A stretch of 64,000 bases of DNA, from NCBI RefSeq assembly GCF_023078475.1, contig NZ_CP095741.1:806001-870000 (forward strand). The letters run 5' to 3'. A model generated the notes under the pieces. That model had not been told where the DNA came from. It was given only the letters and a program-made list of their open reading frames with translations, and did not search any database. Made by a program: the position numbers and the translations under genes. How positions within the stretch are numbered: position 1 is the first letter of the stretch; the number at the start of each line of letters is the position of its first letter. Shown piece after piece: positions 34,741-43,798 of this stretch. The DNA comes from Luteibacter aegosomaticola (lineage in GTDB: Bacteria; Pseudomonadota; Gammaproteobacteria; Xanthomonadales; Rhodanobacteraceae).

Positions 34741-36048
34741 ATGAGCGCAACCCTCGATACCGATCTCGCCGACCACCGTCCCCTCGGCCGCAGCGATGCG
34801 AAAACGCTGGTTCTTGCGGCCCTTGGCGGCGCGCTGGAATTCTATGATTTTGTGATCTTCGTCTACTTCGCGAAGACTATTGGCCATCTGTTCTTCCCTG
34901 CGGGCGCATCGGATTTCATCGCGCAGTTGCAGGGCTTCGGGCTGTTTGCGGTGGCGTATCTCGCACGACCACTTGGTGGCATCGTGATGGCGCACTTCGG
35001 CGATCGCGTGGGCCGCAAGCGCATGTTCACGCTCAGCGTGTTCCTTATGGCCGTGCCTACGTTGCTCATCGGCCTGCTGCCCACGTACGAGAGCATCGGC
35101 CTGCTCGCACCGATCCTCCTTACGCTGTTCCGTGTCGTTCAGGGCCTGGCCATCGGTGGCGAAATCCCGGGCGCCTGGGTCTTCGTGGCGGAGCACGTGC
35201 CACCGAATCGCGTGGGCCTGGCCTGCGCCAGCCTCACCTCGGGCCTCACCGCCGGCATCCTCATTGGCTCGCTCGTGGCGGCCGGGCTCAGCGCGCGGCT
35301 TGCCCCGGAAGACATGCTTTCGTACGGCTGGCGCATCGCGTTCGTGCTTGGCGGCATCTTTGGCTTCTTCGCCGTGTACGTGCGCCGCTGGTTGAGCGAA
35401 ACCCCGGTATTCGCTCGTATGCGGGAGCGTAAAGAGCTGAGCGCTGAGCTACCGGCGTGGGTCGTGCTCCGCGACCACCGCGCGGGCACCATCCTGTCGA
35501 TGCTGGTCACCTGGGTGCTCACGGCCGCTATCGTCGTCGATATCCTCATGACCCCGACCCTGATGCAGACGGCCTTCAAGGTGGAGCAGGCGCGTGCATT
35601 CAGCGGTGGCAGCCTGGCCGCGCTGGCGCTGTGCTTCGGTTGCTTCTTTGGCGGCTTGCTGGTCGACAAGGTGGGGCGTGGCCTGGCCATGCTCGTCGGC
35701 TCGATCGGCCTGGCGGTATCCACATACGCCCTCTATTTCGACCTGCGCGCGGGCGGGGCCAACCTTATGCTGCTGTACCCGCTGGCGGGCCTGTTCGCTG
35801 GCGTGGCCGGCATCATCCCGGCTGTCCTCGTGGCGGCGTTCCCACCGGCTATCCGCTTCTCCGGCATCTCGTTGTCCTACAACATCGCCTACGCCATCTG
35901 CGGCGCGGCGACACCGCTGCTGGTCGGCTTCCTGGCCAAGTCGGCCGGTGGCCTTGGCCCGGCGCATTACGTGGGGGCTGTCGCCCTGGTCGGCATCGGC
36001 TGTGGCGTCTATCTCCTGACCACCCGCCGGCGCTTTTTCCTCGACTGA
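34741..36048 (+). CDS. MFS transporter, metabolite:proton symporter (MHS) type
   Basis: 435 aa with 12 predicted transmembrane helices. The N-terminal GALEFYDFVIF, the ARPLGGIVMAHFGDRVGRKR loop and LFRVVQGLAIGGEIPGAWVF are the hallmarks of the MHS family (shikimate, citrate, proline/betaine, dicarboxylate carriers). Inner-membrane uptake of a small polar metabolite is expected; the substrate is not readable. No Shine-Dalgarno sequence is evident before ATG 34741 (CTACTCCCC). Divergent from the DUF1302 gene. A GTGACGGCC/GGCCGTCAC hairpin lies 33 nt after its stop. Confidence 0.9.
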   Translation: MSATLDTDLADHRPLGRSDAKTLVLAALGGALEFYDFVIFVYFAKTIGHLFFPAGASDFIAQLQGFGLFAVAYLARPLGGIVMAHFGDRVGRKRMFTLSVFLMAVPTLLIGLLPTYESIGLLAPILLTLFRVVQGLAIGGEIPGAWVFVAEHVPPNRVGLACASLTSGLTAGILIGSLVAAGLSARLAPEDMLSYGWRIAFVLGGIFGFFAVYVRRWLSETPVFARMRERKELSAELPAWVVLRDHRAGTILSMLVTWVLTAAIVVDILMTPTLMQTAFKVEQARAFSGGSLAALALCFGCFFGGLLVDKVGRGLAMLVGSIGLAVSTYALYFDLRAGGANLMLLYPLAGLFAGVAGIIPAVLVAAFPPAIRFSGISLSYNIAYAICGAATPLLVGFLAKSAGGLGPAHYVGAVALVGIGCGVYLLTTRRRFFLD

Positions 36049-36081
36049 GACCGCCCCCGGTTTCACGGGTGCTTCATCGGC

Positions 36082-36107
36082 GTGACGGCCTGTGGCGGGG
36101 CCGTCAC
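36082..36107 (+). terminator. Hairpin downstream of the MHS transporter
   Basis: GTGACGGCC (36082-36090) and GGCCGTCAC (36099-36107) form a perfect 9-bp stem with an 8-nt loop. No T-run follows, so it is a weak terminator or an mRNA-stabilising hairpin. Confidence 0.4.
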
Positions 36108-36211
36108 CCGGGGGTAGTTGCATTCAGCGCTGGGCGTTCGGCATGCTTCGCAACGTAACCCGCCGGTACCCCACGGCTTGTCGTTCCCCCACCCCCACGC
36201 GCACCAGACCC

Positions 36212-36661
36212 ATGACCGCTGTCATCACCCTCGGCTGGCGCGAACGGCTCGCTCTTCCGTCGCTAGGGGTTTCCGTTCTCAAGGCCAAACTCGATACGGG
36301 CGCGCGCTCGTCGTCGTTGCACGTCGAGTGGTTGGAAGTGGACGAGCGTGAGGACGGCACGTGGCTGCGCTTCCAGGTGCGCACCACCCGCAAGGGTGGG
36401 GTCTCCGCGCCGTGCGAGGCGCGTGCCCTGGGCCGTCGGGCGGTCACGGATTCGGGTGGGCACACGACCCAGCGGTGGTTTATCGAAGCCGAGATCGAAC
36501 TGGCCGGCCAGCGTTTCCTGGCCGAGGTGAACCTGACCGATCGCCGGCACATGCTCTTCCCCCTTTTGCTTGGCCGGACCGCGTTGTTAGGGCGCTTCCA
36601 GGTCGACCCCTCGCTCTCTTACTCGCAGACGTCGCGCCGCGCCGTCCGGGAACCCACATGA
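36212..36661 (+). CDS. rimB: Retropepsin-like aspartic protease, RimB/ATP-dependent zinc protease family
   Basis: 149 aa from ATG 36212. The active-site triad motif [11 protein letters not shown] has the catalytic D28; the [16 protein letters not shown] segment is the second conserved block. Proteins of this family (DUF785, often called ATP-dependent zinc protease) are encoded next to RimK, where RimB trims the glutamate tail that RimK adds to ribosomal protein S6. Its TGA overlaps the rimK ATG (ATGA), confirming the pair. No strong ribosome site is visible before the start; a longer open frame begins at 36092. Confidence 0.85.
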   Translation: MTAVITLGWRERLALPSLGVSVLKAKLDTGARSSSLHVEWLEVDEREDGTWLRFQVRTTRKGGVSAPCEARALGRRAVTDSGGHTTQRWFIEAEIELAGQRFLAEVNLTDRRHMLFPLLLGRTALLGRFQVDPSLSYSQTSRRAVREPT

Positions 36662-37593
36662 AGATCGCCATCCTGTCGCGTAACGCGCGGCTGTATTCCA
36701 CGCAGCGCCTCGTCGAGGCGGCGCGCAAGCGCAAGCACACGGTGAAGGTGCTTGATCCGCTGCGCTGCTACATGAGCATCGCGCCGCAGTCGTTTGCCAT
36801 CCACTTCAAGGGCAAGCCGCTTGGCCCCATCGATTGCGTGATCCCGCGCATCGGGGCCTCGAGCACCTTCTACGGGACGGCCGTGCTTCGCCAGCTCGAG
36901 CTGATGGGGGTGATGACGCCCAACCCCTCCGATGCCGTGCTGCGCGCCCGTGACAAGCTGCGTTGCCTGCAGATACTGGCCACCCGCGGTATCGACATGC
37001 CGCTGACCGCGTTTGGCGATAACCCGGACGACACGAGCGACTTGCTGGCGATGCTCGGTGAGCCGCCGCACATCATCAAGCTCAACGAGGGTACCCAGGG
37101 CACCGGCGTGGTCCTCGCAGAGAAGCGCTCGGCCTCCCAGAGCGTGATCGAGGCCTTCCGCGGCCTGTACGCCAACTTCCTGGTCCAGGAGTTCATTCGC
37201 GAGGCCAACGGCAGCGACCTGCGCTGCTTCGTGGTCGGCAACGAGGTGGTGGCCTCCATGCAGCGGTCGTCGGCCCCGGGTGAGTTCCGGGCCAACCTGC
37301 ACCGGGGTGGCAGCGCCGCGTCGGTGGAGCTCTCCGACGAGGAGCGCCGGGTAGCGATCGAGGCCGCCTCGGCCCTCGGCCTGGAAGTGGCCGGCGTGGA
37401 CCTGCTGCGCTCCTCGCGTGGCCCGCTCCTGCTCGAGGTCAATGCCTCGCCGGGCCTGGAAGGGATCGAGGGCAGCACCGGGGTGGACGTGGCCGGGGCC
37501 ATCATCGCCCATTGCGAAGCCCGCCACGCCGCCCGGCCGGTGACCCCGAAGGCCCGCAAGGCCAGGTCTCCCAAGGGGTTAACAGCGATTTAA
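36658..37593 (+). CDS. rimK: ATP-grasp ligase RimK (S6 modification)
   Basis: 311 aa, full RimK length (E. coli 300). ATP-grasp enzyme that adds glutamate residues to the C-terminus of ribosomal protein S6. [20 protein letters not shown] and [20 protein letters not shown] are the typical N-terminal blocks; [18 protein letters not shown] is the ATP-binding loop and [15 protein letters not shown] holds the magnesium ligands. A basic C-terminal extension ([10 protein letters not shown]) is present. Co-translated with rimB. Confidence 0.95.
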   Translation: MKIAILSRNARLYSTQRLVEAARKRKHTVKVLDPLRCYMSIAPQSFAIHFKGKPLGPIDCVIPRIGASSTFYGTAVLRQLELMGVMTPNPSDAVLRARDKLRCLQILATRGIDMPLTAFGDNPDDTSDLLAMLGEPPHIIKLNEGTQGTGVVLAEKRSASQSVIEAFRGLYANFLVQEFIREANGSDLRCFVVGNEVVASMQRSSAPGEFRANLHRGGSAASVELSDEERRVAIEAASALGLEVAGVDLLRSSRGPLLLEVNASPGLEGIEGSTGVDVAGAIIAHCEARHAARPVTPKARKARSPKGLTAI

Positions 37594-37605
37594 ACGCTTA
37601 CCCCC

Positions 37606-37700
37606 TATAAAGATCCCACTGTGATTCCGCGAGACGGAGTGACGGTATCGGGGCAGTAGTTCTTTCGGCCCGGGCGGGTTTCCGCCCGGGCCTTTCTTTT
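37606..37700 (+). ncRNA. Candidate small RNA ending in a strong terminator
   Basis: After rimK a good -10-like TATAAA (about 37605-37610) is followed by ~80 nt that could fold into a small hairpin (ATTCCG-cgaga-CGGAGT) and then the strong terminator at 37667-37700. A short transcript from about 37615 to 37700 is possible. The alternative is that this is only the rimK 3' region. No known RNA family recognised. Confidence 0.3.
37667..37700 (+). terminator. Rho-independent terminator
   Basis: GGCCCGGGCGG (37667-37677), GTTT loop, CCGCCCGGGCC (37682-37692), then TTTCTTTT. Perfect 11-bp GC stem with a T-run: the clearest intrinsic terminator in the window. Confidence 0.93.
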
Positions 37701-37737
37701 AATGCTGTCCGGTTCACAGATTCCCCGTTAAGCTTGT

Positions 37738-37758
37738 TGTCGCAATACTCTTGCGACA
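37738..37758. promoter_or_regulatory. Inverted repeat before the two-component genes
   Basis: TGTCGCAA (37738-37745) and TTGCGACA (37751-37758) are a perfect 8-bp inverted repeat with a 5-nt centre, 18 nt upstream of the response regulator ATG and just before its GGAG. It may be a regulator site or a 5' hairpin affecting translation. Confidence 0.45.
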
Positions 37759-37776
37759 GCACAACGGAGTGCCGCA

Positions 37777-38463
37777 ATGCGCGTCCTGGTCATCGAAGAC
37801 AACACCGACATCGCCACCAACATCGGGGACTACCTCGAGGACAGGGGCCATGTCGTCGATTTTGCCGGCGACGGCGTTACCGGCCTGCACCTGGCCGTGG
37901 TCCACGATTTCGACGTGATCGTGCTCGACCTTACCCTGCCGGGTATGGATGGGCTCGATGTCGCGAAGAAACTGCGCCACGAAGCCCACAAGCAGACCCC
38001 GGTACTCATGCTCACCGCCCGCGACTCGCTGGAGCACAAGCTCACCGGCTTCGAGTCCGGCGCGGACGATTACATGACCAAGCCGTTCGCCCTGCAGGAA
38101 CTGGCGGCCCGCCTCGAAGTGCTGGCACGCCGCGGCAAGGGCCCGCAGAGCCGCGTGCTCAAGGTGGGCGGCCTTACCTACAACCTGGATACCCTCACGG
38201 TGACCCGTGAAGGCAAGTCCATCCAGCTGAACCCGATCGGCCTGAAGTTGCTCCAGGCGTTGATGGAGGCCAGCCCGTCCGTGGTGACGCGCCAGGATCT
38301 CGAGCAGCGCGTGTGGGGCGAGGAACTGCCCGATTCGGATTCGCTGCGAGTCCACATCCACGGCCTGCGCGCCGCTATCGACAAACCGTTCGAGAAGCCG
38401 TTGATCCACACCCGCCACGGTATCGGGTATCGCATGGTCGACCCGGATGCGGTCCCGACGTAA
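37777..38463 (+). CDS. OmpR-family response regulator
   Basis: 228 aa. Receiver domain with phosphoacceptor D51 (VIVLDLTLPGMDG), acidic pocket (VIEDNTD) and conserved lysine in DYMTKPFALQEL; C-terminal winged-helix DNA-binding domain (VTRQDLEQRVWGEELPDSDSL, then RVHIHGLR). GGAG precedes the start. The histidine kinase gene begins 17 nt before its stop. The downstream genes are a TonB receptor and a phytase-like enzyme; control of them by this pair (as for VgrR/ColR and a TonB receptor in Xanthomonas) is possible but not shown by the sequence. Confidence 0.93.
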   Translation: MRVLVIEDNTDIATNIGDYLEDRGHVVDFAGDGVTGLHLAVVHDFDVIVLDLTLPGMDGLDVAKKLRHEAHKQTPVLMLTARDSLEHKLTGFESGADDYMTKPFALQELAARLEVLARRGKGPQSRVLKVGGLTYNLDTLTVTREGKSIQLNPIGLKLLQALMEASPSVVTRQDLEQRVWGEELPDSDSLRVHIHGLRAAIDKPFEKPLIHTRHGIGYRMVDPDAVPT

Positions 38464-39730
38464 GCTTCGCTTTCGCCTGGTCGTCACGTTCACGCTGTTC
38501 GGGTTCAGCCTGAGTGCGCTGTTCGCGTTCGCGGCACTGAATATCCGTACCCGCGTCGAGGAGCAGCTGATCAACTCAGCGCTCCAGGACGAGGTGGATT
38601 CGATCAACCAGAAGGTCCGGGCCAACCCCAACGAGCCGCCGGCGATCGAGATCGTCAAGGCGGCGACCTTCAGTGACCGGACGATCTACAAGGCGCCGTT
38701 GGCCTGGCAGAACCTTGATACCGGCGTCCACGACATCTTTGAGGATGGGAAGGACGACAAGCCCCACCACTACAAGGTGGCGGTCCGCCGGGAAGGCGGC
38801 ATCATCAACTTCCTGCAGTTCGATGTGTCGCGCGACGAGCTGGGTAAGCGCCAGCTGCTCACCAGCGTTATCGCGGCCGTGTTCCTCTTCGGTCTGCTGT
38901 CGCTCGTGCTTGGCGTGTGGCTCTCCTCGCGCGTTCTGCGTCCGGTCACCGACCTGGCGCGGCGGCTGCGCGATTTCCGCCGCGTCGGCAAGGCCGAGGC
39001 GCTGGCACCGCATTTCGCCGATGACGAAGTGGGCGAGCTGGCGGTTGCCCTCGATGAATACGCCACACGCCTCACCGGCGTGGTGGAGCGTGATCGCGAA
39101 TTCAATTCCGATGTGAGCCACGAACTGCGTACGCCGCTTGCGGTTATCGCGAGCACCACCGAATTGCTGCAGGGGTCGCCGGACCTCACCGACAAGCTGC
39201 GCGAGCGCCTGAAGCGCATCGAGCGTGCCTCGCGCCAGGCCACCGAGCTGATCGAGGCGCTGCTGCTGCTCTCGCGTGCTGAGCGTCGTGGTCCCACGCG
39301 TGGCGAAGTCACCGACGTGGCCAAGGTGGCGAGCGATGTCATCGAGAGCCAGCGACCGCAGATGGGCGGCAAGCCCATCGAGATCGAACTCATCTCCGAT
39401 GGCACGGTGGCGGTGAATGCACCTGCGTCCGTGCTTTCGGTGGCGCTTACCAATCTGATCGGCAATGCCATCAAGTACACGATGGAAGGGCAGGTCACGG
39501 TCCGTGTCCTCGATGGCCGTATCGATGTGCTCGACACCGGCCCGGGCATCAAGCCCGAGGATGCCGAGAAATTGTTCCAGCGCGGTATCCGTGGCGAAAG
39601 CGCCACCGGCGGTGGCGCGGGCCTGGGCCTGGCCATCGTGCGCCGTCTCTGCGAGCTGTACGGCTGGGACGTGTCGCTGCGCCCGCGAGCTGAAATGGCT
39701 GGCGCCATCTCTACCATCGATTTCCGATAA
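38447..39730 (+). CDS. Sensor histidine kinase
   Basis: 427 aa. N-terminal transmembrane helix (about 13-33), a periplasmic region of only ~110 residues, second helix (about 142-162), HAMP linker, HisKA domain with H225 in DVSHELRTPLAVI, and HATPase domain (LIGNAIKYT, LDTGPGIKPEDAEKLF, GGGAGLGLAIVRRL). Overlaps the response regulator gene by 17 nt, so both are made together. The periplasmic part has many acidic residues (DEVDSINQ and others) and could bind a metal ion; a relation to the iron-sensing VgrS/ColS kinases is a low-confidence idea. Confidence 0.93.
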   Translation: MRSRRKLRFRLVVTFTLFGFSLSALFAFAALNIRTRVEEQLINSALQDEVDSINQKVRANPNEPPAIEIVKAATFSDRTIYKAPLAWQNLDTGVHDIFEDGKDDKPHHYKVAVRREGGIINFLQFDVSRDELGKRQLLTSVIAAVFLFGLLSLVLGVWLSSRVLRPVTDLARRLRDFRRVGKAEALAPHFADDEVGELAVALDEYATRLTGVVERDREFNSDVSHELRTPLAVIASTTELLQGSPDLTDKLRERLKRIERASRQATELIEALLLLSRAERRGPTRGEVTDVAKVASDVIESQRPQMGGKPIEIELISDGTVAVNAPASVLSVALTNLIGNAIKYTMEGQVTVRVLDGRIDVLDTGPGIKPEDAEKLFQRGIRGESATGGGAGLGLAIVRRLCELYGWDVSLRPRAEMAGAISTIDFR

Positions 39731-39761
39731 TTCTCATTCGCCACGCTAGCGCAGTGTCCGT

Positions 39762-39784
39762 GTAGGAACGCGCTCGCGCGCGAT
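39762..39784 (+). repeat. REP-like arm (family A), single and degenerate
   Basis: A 23-bp copy beginning GTAGGAACGCGCTCGCGCG that differs at two positions from the other family A arms. No matching inverse arm follows, so this is a lone remnant, 65 bp upstream of the Pho-box-like sequence. Confidence 0.7.
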
Positions 39785-39826
39785 TCCCGCGTGCCGCAGC
39801 GCACGTTTTCGCGATTGTAGTCTCAG

Positions 39827-39860
39827 TTGTCATAAAGACTTCATTTAGCCGTCTGAATAT
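39827..39860 (+). promoter_or_regulatory. Pho-box-like operator with -10 element
   Basis: TTGTCAT (39827-39833) and ACTTCAT (39838-39844) lie 11 bp apart around AAAG, matching the PhoB box pattern CTGTCAT-N4-CTGTCAT at 13 of 18 positions; a weaker third repeat (CCGTCTG) is in phase at 39849. A GAATAT -10 candidate follows at 39855-39860, about 10 bp after the box, as in PhoB-activated promoters that lack a -35. The operon behind encodes a TonB receptor and a phytase-like enzyme. Confidence 0.55.
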
Positions 39861-39939
39861 CACGGGCTTCCACGGCGCGTGATGGGTCGCCTCAGGGGAG
39901 GCTGGCCGCGATGCGCCTGCATTGAAAGGATGCAGAGCC

Positions 39940-42285
39940 TTGTTGAAGCAGACCGTCCTGGTCATGGCGCTAGCCATGGCCCTCTCTCCCGTCGTCCATG
40001 CGACGGACACCGCGGCCACCGATGCGGTAGATACCACCACCGCGAGCAAGCGCGAGAAAGCCCAGGACCTCGATGCGGTCTCGGTGATCGGCACAGGCGA
40101 ATCGCGCCAGGTGCAGCGTTCGCGGCCGCAGGACCAGAAGTCGTTGCCGCCCGGCACCAGCCTGCAGAAGGTGCTGAACACGCTACCCGGCGTGAACGCG
40201 CAGTCGATCGATGCGCTCGGCGCGAACGAACAGTCGATGACGCTCAGCCTGCGCGGCTTCAGCGGCACGCGCCTGGGCTACACGCTCGACGGCATGCCGC
40301 TCGGCGATAGTGCTTACAACAACTACAACGGTCTTTCGATCAACCGCGCGTTGATCTCCGAAAACTTCGCTGGTGCCGAGCTTTCCGAAGGCATCGGCAA
40401 TCTCGGTACGCCGTCGACCAGCAACCTGGGCGGCACCATCGGCTACACCTCCAATGACCCGCTGAAGAAGATGGGCGGCCGCGTTGTGCAGAGCGTGGGC
40501 AGCGACTCGAACCGCCGCACCTTCGCGCGATTCGATACGGGCGAGTACAACGGCTTCTCGATGTATCTCTCCGGTGCCCGTACCGAGTCGGATCTGTGGA
40601 ACGACCAGTCGGCTTACAACAAGTCGACCACCAAGCAGTTCAACGGCAAGGCCGTGTGGGATTTCGACTGGGCGCGCATCACCGGCTTCGCGGATACTTC
40701 GCGCACCAGCCAGGCCGATGACTTCTACCTGTCGAAGAGTGAAATGGCCCGTGGTCTTGGCTGGGACTGGGGTGGCTACGCGCCGGACTGGAACCGTGCC
40801 GTCGGCAAGGCCTACTGCAACTCGGGTACGTTCAACGCGAAGCTCTGTGACCGCTCAGGCGCCGATACCGACGCAGATGGCGCCTTCACCGCCGGCCAGA
40901 TCCTGCGCAACGACGACCTCTACTACCTCGCGGGTGACTTCTTCCCCAGCGACGCCGTGACCATCCATGCGATGGCCTATCACCACGAGGATGCGGGCGA
41001 AGGTCACAACTGGAACAGCGGCACGTACTCGTACCCGGGTACGGCGCAGCAGCTGCCGATCATCTTCCGCAACACGCTTTACACCATCAACCGCAGCGGC
41101 GCGATCCTCTCCGCTGGCTGGGATATCGGCAACCACCATATCGAAGGTGGCGTGTGGTACGAGCACAATATCTCGTCCGCCTCGCGCTACAGCAGCTATG
41201 TGAGTGGCCCGCGCGATCTCAGCGCGCCGATCGATACGCAGCCCGACCTCGGCGTTTTCGACCAGCGCACGGTGTGGAACACGCGTCAGGCCTTCCTGCA
41301 GGACACCATGAACTTCATGGATGATCGCCTCACCGTGGACGTGGGTGTGAAGAGCCCGCACGTCACCTCCGACGCCAGCGCGTTGCCGGGTGATGCCAAG
41401 AAGCCGATCGCCGCCAGCTCGAACAATCAGTTCGCGACCGGCAAGCTCAGCGCTAGCAAGGCACTCCTGCCGCAGGTGGGCGTGCGCTACAAGCTGGACG
41501 ATAAGCAGGAAGTGTTCGCCAGCTTCGCCAAGAACATCGCCATGTTCCAGGGCGGCTTCAAGCTAGGCCCGCAGGCCGTCAGCCAGGCGACGTGGGATTC
41601 GCAGGGTTCGCTGAAGCCCGAGAAGTCCCGTAGCCTCGAGGCAGGCTACCGCATCGAAGCCGGCTCGATCGCGGCGTCGGCTGCCGCGTACACCGTGCGC
41701 TTCGATAACCGCCTGCTTCAGTACAACCCGTGCGATTCGCGCAGCCCGGTCGGACCGACCTGCGGCAACCGCTTCTATAACGTGGGCGGCGTCGATAGCC
41801 ACGGTGTCGAGCTGACCCTGGTGTGGACCCCGATCGACAGCCTGCGCTGGTACAACTCGGCCTCGTACAACCGCTCGACCTACGCGAGCGATTACACCCA
41901 GGCCGGCGTGGTGCAGCACACCAAGGGCAAGATCCAGACCGATACGCCGACCAAGATGTTTGCTACGCAGATCGACTGGAACCAGGGTCCGTGGTTCGCC
42001 TCGCTGCGCGGCAAGTACACCGGCAAGCGCTACTACACGTACACCAACGATCGTGGCTTTGGTGGCTTCACCACGTGGGATCTTTCCGGCGGCTACGACT
42101 TCGGCAAGGCATGGTTCGCCGAGGATATCCGTCTGTCGGTCAACGTCACCAACCTCACCGACAAGCGCTACGCCAGCAACTTCGACAACAGCGTGTTCGC
42201 GCCTAGCGATCCGACCGGTTCGATCTACGTGTTCCACGCGTCGGCGCCGCGCCAGTACTTCGCCAACCTGGACGTCCGATTCTGA
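39940..42285 (+). CDS. TonB-dependent outer-membrane receptor
   Basis: About 781 aa. TTG 39940 is chosen as start because AAAGGA lies 9 nt upstream and it leaves a clean signal peptide (KQTVLVMALAMALSPVVHA); TTG 39943 is nearly as good. Plug domain: DLDAVSVIGTGESRQVQRSR, LQKVLNTLPGVNAQSIDALG, then TLSLRGFSGTRLGYTLDGMP. A 22-strand barrel ends with FANLDVRF, the usual terminal phenylalanine. Likely imports a phosphorylated compound (or a metal complex), judged from the Pho-box-like promoter and the phytase-like gene that starts in its stop codon (TGATG). Confidence 0.93.
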   Translation: MLKQTVLVMALAMALSPVVHATDTAATDAVDTTTASKREKAQDLDAVSVIGTGESRQVQRSRPQDQKSLPPGTSLQKVLNTLPGVNAQSIDALGANEQSMTLSLRGFSGTRLGYTLDGMPLGDSAYNNYNGLSINRALISENFAGAELSEGIGNLGTPSTSNLGGTIGYTSNDPLKKMGGRVVQSVGSDSNRRTFARFDTGEYNGFSMYLSGARTESDLWNDQSAYNKSTTKQFNGKAVWDFDWARITGFADTSRTSQADDFYLSKSEMARGLGWDWGGYAPDWNRAVGKAYCNSGTFNAKLCDRSGADTDADGAFTAGQILRNDDLYYLAGDFFPSDAVTIHAMAYHHEDAGEGHNWNSGTYSYPGTAQQLPIIFRNTLYTINRSGAILSAGWDIGNHHIEGGVWYEHNISSASRYSSYVSGPRDLSAPIDTQPDLGVFDQRTVWNTRQAFLQDTMNFMDDRLTVDVGVKSPHVTSDASALPGDAKKPIAASSNNQFATGKLSASKALLPQVGVRYKLDDKQEVFASFAKNIAMFQGGFKLGPQAVSQATWDSQGSLKPEKSRSLEAGYRIEAGSIAASAAAYTVRFDNRLLQYNPCDSRSPVGPTCGNRFYNVGGVDSHGVELTLVWTPIDSLRWYNSASYNRSTYASDYTQAGVVQHTKGKIQTDTPTKMFATQIDWNQGPWFASLRGKYTGKRYYTYTNDRGFGGFTTWDLSGGYDFGKAWFAEDIRLSVNVTNLTDKRYASNFDNSVFAPSDPTGSIYVFHASAPRQYFANLDVRF

Positions 42286-43784
42286 TGCGCGCGTCCCTCG
42301 CAGGGCTGGTCGCGGCGTGCCTGGTAGGGAGCGCCGTCGCGCAGTCCCTCGAGGTGCGCCAGCCGGATATCGCCACCTCGGCGCTGCCACGCAGCGTCGA
42401 GGTGGGTGGCACCACCTATGTCGATCATGGGCTGGTGGCGTCCGGCACGCTGCCTGCCGGCACCGTCGATTTTCTGGGTGACACGCTGGGTTCGTTCTCC
42501 TCGTTGATGATCGAGCCAGGCACCTGGAAGCGCGAAGGTGACACCTATACCGGCGTGCTGTGGACACTTCCGGATCGCGGCCGCAACGATCCCGAACACA
42601 ACCTGTTCTACGACTACGCCGGCCGCGTGAACCGTATGCAGTTCACGATGAAGCTGTCACCCGGTCCCGGCCAGATCACCCTGACCCCCGACGGCGGCAT
42701 CGAACTCAAGGACATTACCGGCAAGCCCTTCACCGGTGCCGAACCCGCCGCCGGCACGCTGACCCAGCACGGTGTCCTGCTTCCGTCCCCGGCGGAAGGC
42801 ATCGGCGCAGGCAAGATTTCGCTCGACGCGGAATCCCTGCAATTCCTGCCCGGCGGTGGCTTCTACATCGGCGACGAATACGCGGCGAACGTCTATCGCT
42901 TCGACGCCTCGGGCAAGCTCAAAGGCATCCTCGTTCCGCCCAAGGCCGTGCGTCCGGTCGACAAGGACGGCAAGGCCTATTTCACCTCGCTCAAGCCGCC
43001 GGTCACCGGCCGGCGCAATAACCAGGGCGTCGAAGGCATGGCGCTGTCGCCGGATGGCACGCGCCTTTTCGTGATGTTGCAAAGCGCCTTGCTGCAGGAC
43101 TCCTACGGTAAGGAAGGCGTTGGCCGGGCGCTGACCCGCGTGCTTGTGTACGACGTCAGCCGCAACAAGACGCCGGCCAAGCCGGTGGGCCACTACGTGG
43201 TGCAGCTCCCCGTGTACGACGACATGGGTAAGGGCGGCGCACCGACGCGCACCGCGGCGCAGAGCGAGATCCGCGTGCTCGATAACCATCGTTTCATCAT
43301 GCTTACGCGCGATGGCAACGGCTGGGGTGCGGATGGCGGCAAGCCGATCGTCTTCAAGAGCATTGTCATCGTCGATACCGACGGCGCGACCAATTTGGCT
43401 GGCACGCCCTACGAGACCACCACGAAGTCTGTGCTGGGCGAGGGCAGGGTGCTCCGCGCAGGGATCCATGCCGCGACGTGGAAGCCGTTGGTGAACCTGC
43501 TCGACCCGGCCGATCTCGCGCGCGCGGGTGTCGCGCTGGAGCCGGGCCGTGAAGGCCTTGCCCAGCTCTCCGAGAAATGGGAGGCGATGGACCTGCTGCC
43601 CGTGCTCGACGACGCGCATCCCGACGACTGGTTCCTGATCGTCGGCAACGACAACGATTTCATCGCGAAGCACTGCGTCATGGAAGGCCAGCCTTGCGAT
43701 TCGCCCATCGATAACGACAACCGGCTCCTCGTGTACCGGCTGACCTTGCCGGGCATGCGTTCCACCACCGCTCCCCACCACTGA
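42285..43784 (+). CDS. Secreted phytase-like esterase (PF13449 type)
   Basis: 499 aa with a signal peptide (MRASLAGLVAACLVGSAVA). Belongs to the family called esterase-like activity of phytase: a beta-propeller-like protein with GGFYIGDEYAANVYRFD, NNQGVEGMALSPDGTRLFVMLQ and LLPVLDDAHPDDWFLIVGNDNDF as recognisable blocks. Probably acts in the periplasm or outside on a phosphate ester such as phytate; direct evidence for the family activity is thin. ATG overlaps the receptor stop by one nt, and the next gene follows after 14 nt. Confidence 0.85.
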   Translation: MRASLAGLVAACLVGSAVAQSLEVRQPDIATSALPRSVEVGGTTYVDHGLVASGTLPAGTVDFLGDTLGSFSSLMIEPGTWKREGDTYTGVLWTLPDRGRNDPEHNLFYDYAGRVNRMQFTMKLSPGPGQITLTPDGGIELKDITGKPFTGAEPAAGTLTQHGVLLPSPAEGIGAGKISLDAESLQFLPGGGFYIGDEYAANVYRFDASGKLKGILVPPKAVRPVDKDGKAYFTSLKPPVTGRRNNQGVEGMALSPDGTRLFVMLQSALLQDSYGKEGVGRALTRVLVYDVSRNKTPAKPVGHYVVQLPVYDDMGKGGAPTRTAAQSEIRVLDNHRFIMLTRDGNGWGADGGKPIVFKSIVIVDTDGATNLAGTPYETTTKSVLGEGRVLRAGIHAATWKPLVNLLDPADLARAGVALEPGREGLAQLSEKWEAMDLLPVLDDAHPDDWFLIVGNDNDFIAKHCVMEGQPCDSPIDNDNRLLVYRLTLPGMRSTTAPHH

Positions 43785-43798
43785 AAAGGGTTCCGCGC

